The notes under the pieces: generated by a model
Databases searched by the model: none
Told to the model about the DNA's origin: nothing
What the model saw: only the letters and a program-made list of their open reading frames with translations
NCBI GenBank assembly: GCA_021432605.1
Contig: MU271144.1
Coordinates: 2,724,606 to 2,788,605, forward strand
DNA length: 64,000 nt
From: Coniochaeta sp. PMI_546
Lineage: Eukaryota > Ascomycota > Sordariomycetes > Coniochaetales > Coniochaetaceae
Reading direction: 5' to 3'
Part shown: piece after piece, positions 22,056 to 31,841 of the stretch
Layout: every line of letters starts with the position of its first letter
How positions within the stretch are numbered: position 1 is the first letter of the stretch
Translations under genes and position numbers: made by a program

Positions 22056-24257
22056 CGAGCGCGTAGCGCGGCGCTTTCTACACGAGAGCATGCTGGCGGC
22101 GCCAAACTTCAGCCTCTAATCCGGTCAATACATACAGGCACAACAAGATGCTGCTGAACCATGACATCAATGACTTCTGCCTTGGGATCAAACACAACGA
22201 TACCTACGAGAGAGAGAAAAAAGAAGGAGAAAGAAAATGCTGTATGTATCATATTATCGGTGCTGGAAACGTAAATAGAGTGGCAAAGTTGTTGTTGGAA
22301 GTTTGCAACCCTGTCGCAGATGCTTCAGTGATTTGCTGGATTTTGTGATCCGTGTGTGGTTGCAAAAGGGACACCGAAAAACTTGACATGTCGAAATCGC
22401 GGAAAGTGTCCAAAAACGACCCACAGATCAAAGGCCGTGTTTATTCCCGGTGTTCAACGATTTGTTTTTATCATCTCGAGCATGTGCTGCACCTTGCCGA
22501 CCAGGAAGTCGGAGGTATATATCTGTATACATGTGTTCAATTGAGAAATCCCCCAGTGCCGGCACTACCATAGTACCAGACGGGTATGAAAGCCTGCTAT
22601 TGCGATCCCTTGTCAGTTGCACATCTCACTGTCCGGTTCATCGGGACACTAGAAACTTTGTGCAACTTATGCCTAATAGTAGTAGGCTACTTGATGATAC
22701 CAGCACCTTTCATGGTTTCAGTTACACAATAAAAGTACCCCCTTAGCAACGGTGCATGTCCACCTTCACGATTCGGCTGCCTTATCCGGTTAGCTGACGG
22801 GGTTGAAAGCCTTGGAACATCAATACCAGCACCAATCAAGAAGCTGGCACGTTTACTGTGGTAAGATTTGGGGTTGTACGGCCGTAAGTCAGCGTCCGGT
22901 GTCCCGACTGTTGAGATGATGGAATGCATGTGCGCAAGTTCGTATCCGAGCTGTCGGAGCACTGTCCATCCTGTGCTTGCTGAATGAGTGATTGGATTCC
23001 GGCACCAGCTGTGGGAGTTTGAGAATCTAAAGAAGTTGATTATCTGTTCTTGCCATCCATAAGGTATTCTCTGAACTGTAGAGACGTGAGATGGTCATAC
23101 AGGGGCGGCGTATTCGTACTCCACCAGACCGCATGGTTCGGATGATTCTCCCATTTGGACGGTAACTGGTTGATTGCATGGGTGATCCCAGGCCCGGCGC
23201 CCCGCACCCTAGGATCCCGCCGGGAGAGACACAGTTTTGGGAATTGGGACCCCAGTCAATCCAGTTGTCCCAAACAGCGCTGTTCCAACTTTGCAAGATG
23301 GCCCGCCGCCCGCTGCCCGCACCAAACCTTCCTGCCCATTCCTAGCGACATGCACCTCCTTGCGTAGAGGCGAAGCGTTAATTTACCGTCACGCCATGGA
23401 AGCTGTGACGCTTCAACTCTGGAGTCCAGGCCCTGGAATGTTATTTGGCCGATGCCTTTCTCGCTTGCAAGAGAGGGCACAGAGACGCTGTTTGATAGGC
23501 CCAACACCTGAACAAAATGTGACGGCAGCGGCAGGCTTGTGGAGAGCAGCCCACCGTGCCGGTTCTGTCCAGCAATTGTACTCTACAGGTACCAAGCAAC
23601 AACCTGACTCCCCTAGACTAGCGTGCTGCATGCTGTTCCGTCCATATCAGCGCTGGTTTGTTGCGGGCTTTGCAGGAACAGCAAAGCGGTTAGCTTCTTT
23701 TTACTACCCGTCTTCTCCTCATCAGCAGAGAGTGTGCTGGCTCTCCTCCTTCACTACCCTGGCTCCGCTCTTTGCTTCCTTCCTCGTACAACTCACTGCG
23801 AGGACAAGACAGCTTTCGTCGGGCTGTTGTCGTCCCTTTTGCACCATCTATCCCTTGATCAGGGTGGACCTTGAAGCAGGCACTCTTACGATACTGCAGT
23901 TTCGAGAGTTTTGGGTCATTACTTCACCCCATTGCGCCTGGTTGAGGACAGCATATCGGCGAGCCAATTCTTAGGATCGGCAGTCTTTGGCTCGCTAGTT
24001 TAAGGACTTCGTTATCGACTTGTGGGTTTCCGTGGCGCGTGTTGCCCAAGTCACCTATACAACACATTGCACGTCGATTCGTGCCATTGTTGTTCTTGAG
24101 GATACGGTTCTGGCACCAGCAGATGTCGCTGCGCCAATTATTCTTCACTAGTTGAACCTTATATCGCTCTACGGCTTGACAGACTTCGCTCACTGCGGAT
24201 TATCGATGGTATACGCCAAAGTTTAAATCACCACTTCCGAGACCAACCACTGCCACA

Positions 24258-25460
24258 ATGAGTTCGCCGGCTCAAGGAGGACCTGCGGTCCCGAAGGATA
24301 AGGAGAAGAGGCTCAGTAGGGTCCTCACCAGGGTGAAGACAGTCTTCAAGAAATCGGATGGAAAGCGTCCCACCAAGGCCGAGCCCTCGACAGCTGCTGC
24401 AGGTACCGCTGCCGCAACCACGTCTGCGCCCGTCGAAGCAGAGGCTTCTTCTACCAGGTATTACGACATATTTCCTCAGGCTGCTTCAAGTGGAGATGGT
24501 CGTCATCGTCTGGTTCTACCGTGACGTTGTATCACATTGCACAAAAAAGGGCAGCTTACTAACCAAACCCTTCCAGTAAACCGACCGCTGAGACTACCAA
24601 GGCACCCAAGACACCCGACGGTGCCATCAGGATTCCTCGAACCCAGATCTTTGAGGAGCGGGCCAAGAAGCTCAGCGAGCGATTCGGCATCGAGATCACG
24701 CCCAGCGAATGGCATTCGACCGAGGGTCATGCGCTGCGTGTCGAGAAGCCCATCAGGATGCGGGTTCACCGCGAGTGCCATAAGTGCGGCCACAGCTTCG
24801 GGCTGGCCAAGGAGTGCCCCAATTGCAAGCATCCTCGTTGCAAGGAATGCCAGCGCCGTCCGCCCAAGCGATCCGAGGCGGAGAAGGCCGAAAGCCGCAA
24901 GAAGAGGGCTGCCTTGGAGAAAGAGCGCGCCGAGAACCCCCCGATTATCGCCGACTGGGACCTGTCTGGCAAGAACGTCACCCTGACTCGACCGAGCAAG
25001 CATGGTGGGCAGGACTTGGTTCACAAGAAGCCTCGTCAACGTGTGCGCAGGACGTGCTGCCAGTGCTCCTCGTTATTCCACGGAGCGGAGAAAACTTGCC
25101 CAGGGTGCCAGCACGCCCGTTGCACGGATTGTCCCCGCGACCCGTCAGTCTATTACTTCTCGTTACATTGGTGTGCTGCATACTGACTAACTTCACCGCA
25201 GAGCCAAGAAAGACAGGTACCCCTACGGATACCCAGGTGACGAGTTCGGCCCCAAGTCAATCCCCCATTACGAGTGCCACGAATGCAAGACAAAATTCCC
25301 TCCGAATCCTCCGGACGGAACAGAGTGTTCCAAGTGCTCCCATCAGAAGTGCGAATCATGTCCGCGCCTCACCCCTCGCAAGGTCGAACCAGAGCCTGAC
25401 CCGGAAATATGGCAACGTGTGCAAGAAAGACTGAGCGCCCTCGACATAAAAAACAAGTGA
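24258..25460 (+). CDS. Protein with three tandem six-cysteine zinc-ribbon-like modules
   Basis: Exons 24258-24457, 24577-25143 and 25202-25460 join in frame to 341 residues. After a low-complexity Lys/Ala/Thr-rich N-terminus come three modules of the form C-x2-C, a 9-13 residue spacer, then C-x2-C-x-H-x2-C-x2-C. The cysteines are C134/137/147/150/155/158, C227/230/241/244/249/252 and C281/284/298/301/306/309. A highly charged K/R/E segment (about 160-190), probably a helix, separates modules one and two. The intron before exon 3 falls between modules two and three. The pattern suggests structural zinc binding. Similar uncharacterised Cys-rich proteins occur in filamentous ascomycetes, but I know no function. 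It has no signal peptide or membrane segment, and the basic composition would suit nucleic-acid or protein binding, which is inference. Confidence 0.8.
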
Positions 25461-26516
25461 CGAAGGCTTTGACCTCACAATTCTCCCCCCTCCTGGATTA
25501 GCTTTGGCTAAGCGATATGGGATCATTGGAAGTGTTGGGAATTTCCTTGGATATCGAGCGTCTTCACTGTTTCTTTGGCATGATTACGAGTATGCAACGA
25601 TCAACACAATACCCTACGGATGAGACGGGGATGTCGGAACAGGGCACTGCTGCACGCCACTCAAACCCCACGACCGCTACCGCCTAATCAATCTACTACC
25701 TAACAATACACGCTCTGCACCGTGACGGCTTGGCTTAGCGAGAGGAGATCTCTGGATGCTTTCGACACTTGGATTGTTTTGCACCCACCATCACGATTGC
25801 GAGCTCAATTGGCTGTCGACAAGCGACAGAAGTTGTTGGGGCATCTTGGACGATATAGCTGGTATGGGGGCAGGATGGATGGTTCTTCGACTCAGCATCG
25901 TTGATGACTCCGCAGACCGATCTATTTGTTCATACAAAAATTGATATGCTGGTTGTCGGACTGGCTTGATACGACGTCTCACAAACCTGACTGTTCCTGT
26001 TCCTGTTCCGTCTTGTCCTGATACTTGCTAACATAGGCTAACATGGGCTAACATGGGCTAACATGGGAGAGGCTTACTTTGGTGAACACCAGATCAACAG
26101 CATGTGGGCTCCAATGGGACATTATGGCCGCTTCCACCCAAACCTGATTGATGCCCACACCTCTGTCCAACTCTGCCAACTTCGGAGCCGAGCGAATTCT
26201 TCGACGGACCTTCCATACATTCCGTTGGCCCCCTGGTAGGTCGGTAGGTGTGGCTGCATAACCCACGGATGTCTTGCATGTTTTGTGCTCCGGCTAAATG
26301 GAAGTGGGAAAGGCCATCGTTTCCCGAAAGTGTGCGGCGGGTCTTTGGGAAAGCACATGGACAGCACATGGCAACCTGATTCGTAGTGTGGCCGGGATAT
26401 ATACCATATCTCATATTGCCAGGTTCGTTACATCCGGTCCCCTGGGTACTGGTACCAATTTCGTGATTGAACCCCCCCTCCAAGACACCAGATTACCACC
26501 TCTACCACCTGCGCCT
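25461..26516. other. Intergenic between convergent zinc-ribbon and formamidase genes
   Basis: About 1 kb holding both 3' flanks. No convincing ORF. It contains a short tract of tgttcc units around 25992-26009 and a 10-bp tandem repeat at 26027-26066. Confidence 0.6.
26027..26066. repeat. 10-bp tandem repeat, four units
   Basis: Four head-to-tail copies of gctaacatgg; the first differs at one base (gctaacatag). The unit is not a telomere repeat. It lies between two convergent genes and looks like a minisatellite. Confidence 0.85.
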
Positions 26517-27554
26517 TCAATCCAGAAACACGCTCAGCGGCAGAGCACAACTGACGGCATAGTTCGGCATGTCCACCACCTCGCTCATCCGAAGCTTGCT
26601 CGCAACAGAGCAGAGCATGTACCCCTCCACCCTGCTCAGTCCCTTCTCCGACTCGAGCCAATCAATGACCCCCCTGACCGCCATGCGGCTCGCCTCGCGG
26701 ATATCCTCGTGGATGCCCAGGGCGGCATACTCGCCCTTGTCCGCCTCGACCTCGTCCTCGACCTCCTCCCTGCCCTTCCGGGGCGTGACGTAGTGCGGAC
26801 AATCCAGCCCGCGCCCGTCCCTCCACCCTTTAGCCTCCCGCTCCGCCCTCTTCTCCACCGTAAGCCGCAGCCTGGCCCTCATGGGCGTCTCGATGGCCGT
26901 CCCGCACACCTCGCCGTCGCCCTGGGCGGCGTGGCCGTCGCCGCACGAGAACAGCGCCCCGGCGACGTTGACGGGGAGGTACAGCGTGGCCCCCACGGTG
27001 CTGAGGTCGCGGCAGTCCATGTTTCCGCCGCTCGCGGCGTAGGGCGGGATGGTGCTCAGCTCCACCCCGGCCAGGGCGGGGGCGACCCCGCACACGCCCA
27101 GGAAGGGCCGGACGGGCACCGCCACCGAACCGGGCTTGAGGACGGCCAGCCGCCTCCTCCCGCTGGCGTTGGGCAGGGTGCCGGTCTCGGTCAGGTCCCA
27201 CATCTTGAGCTGGGGCGTGGCGGCGACGAACTCTGGGTCGTCGGCCAGGAGGCCGAAGCCGGGAAGGAGCGCGGTCCAGCCGTAGTCGCCGGGCACGAGG
27301 TCGAGGAAGTCGACGCGCAGGACGTCGCCTGGCTCGGCGGACTGGACGTAGACGGGGCCGAAGGCCGGGTCGGTCATCTGGAAGTCGAAGTCGCGCAGGG
27401 CTGTGGCCTCGTTGTCGGGCCGGATCTGGTTGTGGCCGCCGTCGAGGAGGTCGAATGTTATTTCTGACCCTGAGGGGACGGTGAGGGCTGGGGTGAGGGA
27501 TTGGGACCACTTCAGGTGCCGCTGGTGGGGGGAGATGTGGAAGGAGTGTGCCAT
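26517..27554 (-). CDS. Formamidase/acetamidase family amidohydrolase
   Basis: Predicted FmdA/AmdA-family amidase that releases ammonia from formamide or a related short amide, letting the fungus use amides as nitrogen source. A single intact exon encodes 345 residues from ATG to stop. Family marks are the opening segment H-L-K-W-S-Q-S-L-T-P-A with F-D-L-L-D-G-G-H-N-Q-I, the stretch P-G-D-V-L-R-V-D-F-L-D-L, and P-F-L-G-V-C-G-V-A-P. G-G-N-M-D-C-R-D and S-C-G-D-G-H-A-A-Q-G-D-G-E-V-C-G-T-A-I-E-T follow, the last carrying metal and active-site residues in this family. Fungal members are usually about 350-420 residues, so this one is at the short end. Three GATA motifs upstream fit AreA-type nitrogen control. 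Formamide, acetamide and other substrates cannot be told apart from the sequence. Confidence 0.88.
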   Translation of the reverse strand: MAHSFHISPHQRHLKWSQSLTPALTVPSGSEITFDLLDGGHNQIRPDNEATALRDFDFQMTDPAFGPVYVQSAEPGDVLRVDFLDLVPGDYGWTALLPGFGLLADDPEFVAATPQLKMWDLTETGTLPNASGRRRLAVLKPGSVAVPVRPFLGVCGVAPALAGVELSTIPPYAASGGNMDCRDLSTVGATLYLPVNVAGALFSCGDGHAAQGDGEVCGTAIETPMRARLRLTVEKRAEREAKGWRDGRGLDCPHYVTPRKGREEVEDEVEADKGEYAALGIHEDIREASRMAVRGVIDWLESEKGLSRVEGYMLCSVASKLRMSEVVDMPNYAVSCALPLSVFLD

Positions 27555-28390
27555 TTTGAGCCTTCTTGCGGTGTCTCGTCTGGCTTGGTAGTGGTGTATT
27601 TAATTCTCACGTTGGTAAATAGCCACCCAAAAAAAGAATGGCGGGTTGGGCATGTTGATTGATATATTATATATAGCTCTTACACTCATAGGACATTGTT
27701 ATCGCTACTTCCCCTCTCCGGCATCGCTTACATTTTGACTAATTGATAGCCGTGATAGCGTTCGGGCTAGTCCGCACTTCTCGAGAGATGACATAGTCGG
27801 CAAAACTGAAGCCGCATCGGTCATGTTCCTCCGGGAGATCGAGCTAGTTGTCTGTAGCTTGCCGGCATTGTGGAAACTATATGTCTCGGGCATTCCACAA
27901 CCATTGTGTCACTAAACGTGTTACTGCCCAGGTCAACTGGGAGAGTAGAGATGAATAATACAGGTCAATTCGTGCCTCTGATTGGCTGCAGGATGTTGCT
28001 GCAATGGAAAGATCTCGACTCGACTTTGACTCTTTAGATGTTCAGCATCTGCCGAGATATTCAGTCGGATTTGCATGTCATGCAGGCGATGCTGGCGAGT
28101 GACACAGGTGGATTTGGATAGAAACTGAGGATCGAAGCACCAGTGTAATACAGAGCTTGGTTTCGTAGATTTAGTAGAGGAGCACAGAAAAAGCTTAATC
28201 AAACTCAGCTTAGCCTATTTCAACCTCCACTGAGGAATTATTCAACTCCAACCATACTCACTGTGAGAGAGAGAGCTTGACCAACACATCCTGATATCAC
28301 CACCCTCTTCTTTCAACTTATCACTTTTCTAAGACTTTTGTTTCTTTGACGCTGGCAACTAATGGTGGACACATTGTAGTTGAACACAAG
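27555..28390. promoter_or_regulatory. Divergent promoter region, formamidase / histidinol-phosphatase
   Basis: The two start codons are 836 bases apart and both genes should be driven from this segment. Close to the formamidase gene there is an AT-rich palindromic stretch around 27659-27676 and a cluster of GATA motifs. A TGACTCT near 28026-28032 is one base off the Gcn4/CPC1 site TGACTCA and might serve the histidine gene. No ORF of interest. Confidence 0.6.
27699..27758. promoter_or_regulatory. Cluster of three HGATAR motifs
   Basis: CGATAA (reverse strand, 27699-27704) and two direct TGATAG sites (27744-27749 and 27753-27758) lie within 60 bases, 145-205 bases upstream of the formamidase ATG. 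Closely spaced HGATAR sites are the known signature of AreA/NIT2 nitrogen-catabolite control in Aspergillus and Neurospora. Binding here is inferred. Confidence 0.55.
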
Positions 28391-29375
28391 ATGGCCTTCA
28401 CAATGCATTCCCACTCCGGGCAATTCTGCCCGGGCCACGCAAAGGACCAGCTCGAAGACATCATCAAGCACGCGATAAGCATAGGCTACAGGACAATGGG
28501 TCTAACAGAGCACATGCCGCGGTACTCGCCCTCAGACCTATACCCAGAAGAGGTAATCATCACCCCTTCACTCCTCATCAGTATATATTTCATACTCACA
28601 AATCCTCCAGCTCGACGACCCAGAAGCCCTCTCCTCCCTGCCCCCCCGGCACGCCGCCTTCCTCTCGGAGGCAGCCCGGCTACGGCAGCTCTACTCGCCC
28701 CAGCTGCAGATCCTGATTGGCTTCGAGTCCGAGTGGATCCGGCCCTCGGATCTCCCCCGCATCCAAGCCCTGGCCGCCGATCCGGCGGTGGACTATTTCA
28801 TTGGCAGCGTGCACCACGCGGCCGGGATCCCGATAGACTTTGACGCCGCGTTCTACGCCAAGGCAGTGGCTGCCTGTGGGGGCACGGAGGAGGGGCTCTA
28901 TGCGAGTTACTACGATAGTCAGATGGAGATGTTGGCGGCTCTCAGGCCGAGGGTTGTGGGCCACTTTGATCTGATTAGGTTGCTGAGTGCTGAGCCTGGT
29001 AGGAAGATGAAGGGCTGGGAGGGTGGGAGGGTGTGGGAGAAGGTGAGGCGGAATCTGGAGTTTGTCAGTGGCTATGGGGGTTGGTTGGAGTGTAATACCA
29101 GTGCGCTGCGGAAGGGGCTGGAGGAGCCGTATCCGACTCGGGAGATTGCGGAGGAGTGGCTTAGATTGGGGGGTAGGTTTACGATGAGCGATGATAGCCA
29201 CGGGATCGCCCAGGTTGGGACGAACTATGGGAGGGGACTGGAGTTTTTGGAGTCCATTGGAGTGGAGGAGGTTTGGACGTTTGAGAGAACAGGTGGTGAT
29301 GGGAAGGAGGAATTGGTGGAGAAGAGGGTGTCGCTGAGGGAATTCAAGAGCAGTTTGAAGTTGGAAAGTGCCTGA
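28391..29375 (+). CDS. HIS2: Histidinol-phosphatase, PHP type
   Basis: Predicted histidinol-phosphate phosphatase, the penultimate activity of histidine biosynthesis, of the fungal His2 type in the PHP metallophosphoesterase family. Exons 28391-28552 and 28611-29375 join in frame to 308 residues. PHP metal ligands are visible as M-H-S-H-S-G-Q-F at the start, T-E-H-M-P-R-Y-S-P, F-E-S-E-W, G-S-V-H-H, G-H-F-D-L-I-R-L and D-D-S-H-G near the end. The ATG just before A-F-T-M-H-S-H-S is chosen because the metal motif must lie near the N-terminus and no ATG-started extension is needed. The length is close to yeast His2 (about 335). It is divergent from the formamidase gene. A cytosolic location is inferred. 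Confidence 0.93.
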
Positions 29376-29699
29376 TGCGATGAAATGTCGGATGATTGAA
29401 TACACGCGTAGACCTGGTCCATAGACAGTGTGAATAGATAGACATAGACAGATCTAGGAGTTGGCCAAGTGAGGCATGTCATGGCGGCCTGGGTTGGGGT
29501 TTCGTGCAACCACACAACATTTGGTCCATGCAGGCACGTGTGAACTTAAGTAAGTTCTTGTCTTCCATCGATTTGCTACTTCGGCCACTGTGTCTGTATA
29601 GCCCTCTCCGCCCTCGGTAGACTTCTGAGCCATTGGTGATGCTATTTATACATTGGCTGACCCAAAACCAAGTACTCTCCGCTAGTCTGCCCTACCAAG
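29376..29699. other. Intergenic, convergent 3' flanks
   Basis: Space between the 3' ends of the histidinol-phosphatase and 2EXR genes. I see nothing in it beyond presumed 3' untranslated sequence. Confidence 0.6.
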
Positions 29700-30617
29700 T
29701 CACAACTGCAGAGATTCCATGGACCCCGTGAGTCCATGAAATCCCCTCCGATAGTACCAGACGCCATTCCTCGTCCGATAGTTGGCTCCATCCGGCGTGT
29801 CTACCCAGCCCAAGTCGGACCTTCGCTCCGTGCTCCACCACTCCGACTCGGATCCGTACGCGGTCACATGCGCCTCACGACACTTCCACAACTGCTTCCA
29901 CTGGTTTCCCCTCCTGGCGCGCAAGATAGTGGACAGGAACTTGTTGCTCCTGATCTCCTCGTTGAGCTCAAAGGCCGAGCCCCATCCAGAGTTCACGGCC
30001 AGGTCGTACATCCACGACTCGACGAAATCTTCCAGCTCCTTGTTGGCGCTGTCCTTGCTGCCGCTGGGTTCGACGAATTCGATGGTCTGGTGCTTTCCCA
30101 TGCCCTCGCGCTTCTTCTCCGTCTCCAGGTAGTTATCGCGCTCCAGCCCGCCCAGGACGAGGTACGCCTCGTCCAGCTGGGGGAAGCTCTTGAACAGACA
30201 CCACTTGCTGTACGTCTCCCACTCCTTGCGCTCGGTGGGGCTGACGTGGTCGACGGCCAGGCTGCGGACGATGTCCGGGGCGAACTTGAGGTTGTGTGCG
30301 ATGTTGCGCACGGGATCGGCGTAGCCTATGTAGCGGTTGCGGGCGATGTAGAGCGTGTCGAGGTCGGGCGCGAAGAAGACCGGGTGCGTGGTGAAGAAGC
30401 AGGTGTAGACTTTTGCCAGGGCTTCGACGCGAGACTCGGAGCTCACCTGCAGGATGGCGGGATTGGTGGTGAAGTGGACGCCGTAGTTCTCTGTCCTGAT
30501 GTCCCAGCTCACGGTCACCACGCGGGGAGTGCAGGAGAGGCGCCATATCTGGAGGCGGATCTCGGTTGGGAGGTTTGGGAACAGGGCGAATGTGGGCTCG
30601 TCTGGAGGGTCTGACAT
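29700..30617 (-). CDS. 2EXR domain protein
   Basis: A single exon encodes 305 residues. The N-terminus carries the F-x-L-F-P-N-L-P-T-E-I-R-L-Q-I-W pattern followed by P-R-V-V-T-V, and then a segment P-A-I-L-Q-V-S-S-E-S-R, which together define the fungal 2EXR family. These are large families in Pezizomycotina, often present in dozens of copies, and are distantly like F-box leaders, but no biochemical role is established. The C-terminal half is charged and rich in Trp, with no recognisable domain. There are no membrane segments and no signal peptide. It is divergently arranged with the tRNA-guanine transglycosylase gene, about 1.2 kb away. Confidence 0.85.
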   Translation of the reverse strand: MSDPPDEPTFALFPNLPTEIRLQIWRLSCTPRVVTVSWDIRTENYGVHFTTNPAILQVSSESRVEALAKVYTCFFTTHPVFFAPDLDTLYIARNRYIGYADPVRNIAHNLKFAPDIVRSLAVDHVSPTERKEWETYSKWCLFKSFPQLDEAYLVLGGLERDNYLETEKKREGMGKHQTIEFVEPSGSKDSANKELEDFVESWMYDLAVNSGWGSAFELNEEIRSNKFLSTILRARRGNQWKQLWKCREAHVTAYGSESEWWSTERRSDLGWVDTPDGANYRTRNGVWYYRRGFHGLTGSMESLQL

Positions 30618-31841
30618 GGTGATCGGGCCGCAATGAGGGTTGATGGAGAAGGTCGAGGTTCAGAAGTGAGGTTGACGGAGTGAGTGAGGGAGGAGTGAGT
30701 TTGATAGAGTGAGGAGTCTGAGGGAGGAAGTGGACGAAATGGAAATGTATTTCCGACCTAACGAATATCTTGTGAAGAAGAGACTGGAGCAGAGAAAAAC
30801 CGAGCAAGAGAAAGATTCGAAAATGGCAGGGAGGTGAGGACGCAGTGACTGCAAGCTCCTGTATCGGCCTCCTGGTGAGTAGCAAGTAACGACACACTGA
30901 CCGTGCAGCTGGTTTCAAGGAGGTCAATTGGGTCGCGTGCGGTCTTGTAGGTCCTAGGCCACCATTTGGATCCTACACGAACTATTCGACGCTCGTTGTA
31001 ACTTCCCAAGGTAGAGAGACGATACCGGCGCAGCCTTGCATAGATGCCCAGGGCAGAAATGCAACAACCTGGAAATTACCTGGATCCCGTGGCCCGCCGT
31101 TTCTCGTAGTAAGTAAAATGGTGAAGACAACGGAACAACGAAAGCAACGAGATAGGTACCGAGTTCCTTCTACAAACAGCACATCACGGAGGCGAACAAC
31201 TTGCCATTTGCACTAGGAGCACGTCTCCAGGTTTCACCAACACAATATCCATATTAGAACTCCTTTCTCAGGTCATGCTCAAAAGCCCTGTTTGTCGATC
31301 GATCTAGACGCTCAGCGGCACAGGAGCGGAGCAGCGACATGCCCGGGGTTTGGCCAATCCCAGGACCTCGGGACCAGAACTATTTCGCTATTTCACAGGA
31401 TGAAGCGATGGAGGTGTGGTGCCATGAAGAAAATCGGGCCTCATTCGCCGTCGTATGATTTAGGCAAGAACCCCACCACCGCACGCCACACGGTATATCC
31501 ACACGCTCCCCACCACGAATCCCGACCGAGCTGCGGCCTGTGCGGGTGGGCAGCCCCAGGCCCCACAGCGGGAGCGATGCCGAAGTGGGTCCGGGCGGTG
31601 TCAAGTGTCAATTGATCTTGTGTTTGGCGAATTGGCATCTTAGTGAACTCGAGGCACATGTCGACAGCAGCATCTCGACGTTCGTCAGTTTCCACGACCT
31701 CATTTCCACGCGGAGTGTTCTTTGGTCTCAGGGGCGCAGGTCGAGTTTGGTGTCAGGAGTTGAGGAGTTACGGTTGCTGGCGTCTACCATTCGTTCTTTC
31801 TTTTTTAACCCCCACGGCCAATGTGGGCGACAGCTCGAAGG
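30618..31841. other. Intergenic, divergent promoters of 2EXR and TGT genes
   Basis: About 1.2 kb upstream of both genes. Short open frames exist on both strands but none resembles a protein. The segment just before 31842 includes a T-rich run and should be the TGT leader. Confidence 0.6.

Larger units (their letters stand above)
19680..24257. other. Gene-poor stretch between F-box and zinc-ribbon genes
   Basis: About 4.6 kb between two divergent genes with no ORF I recognise. The longest open frame (23237-23974, plus) begins with TTG and ends in a C/T-rich segment that looks like a promoter or leader, so I do not call it. Notable elements are a telomere-type motif aaaccctaaccctt at 19944-19957, a second (ttagggttt) at 22047-22055, an 8-bp-arm palindrome at 20156-20172, a GA run at 20408-20422 and a 20-bp palindrome at 21816-21835. 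Confidence 0.55.

Noticed and set aside
23237-23974. 245-codon open frame on plus upstream of the zinc-ribbon gene
   Set aside because: It begins with TTG, shows no family motif, and its last third is a C/T-rich tract of the kind found in fungal promoters and leaders.
26298-27467. 389-codon open frame on plus across the formamidase gene
   Set aside because: It is the antisense shadow of a GC-rich real gene on minus, with Arg/Gly/Val/His-biased composition and no domain.
30133-30927. 264-codon frame on minus overlapping the 2EXR gene start
   Set aside because: It is an out-of-frame shadow of the 2EXR gene, very rich in Pro/Arg/His, without a domain.
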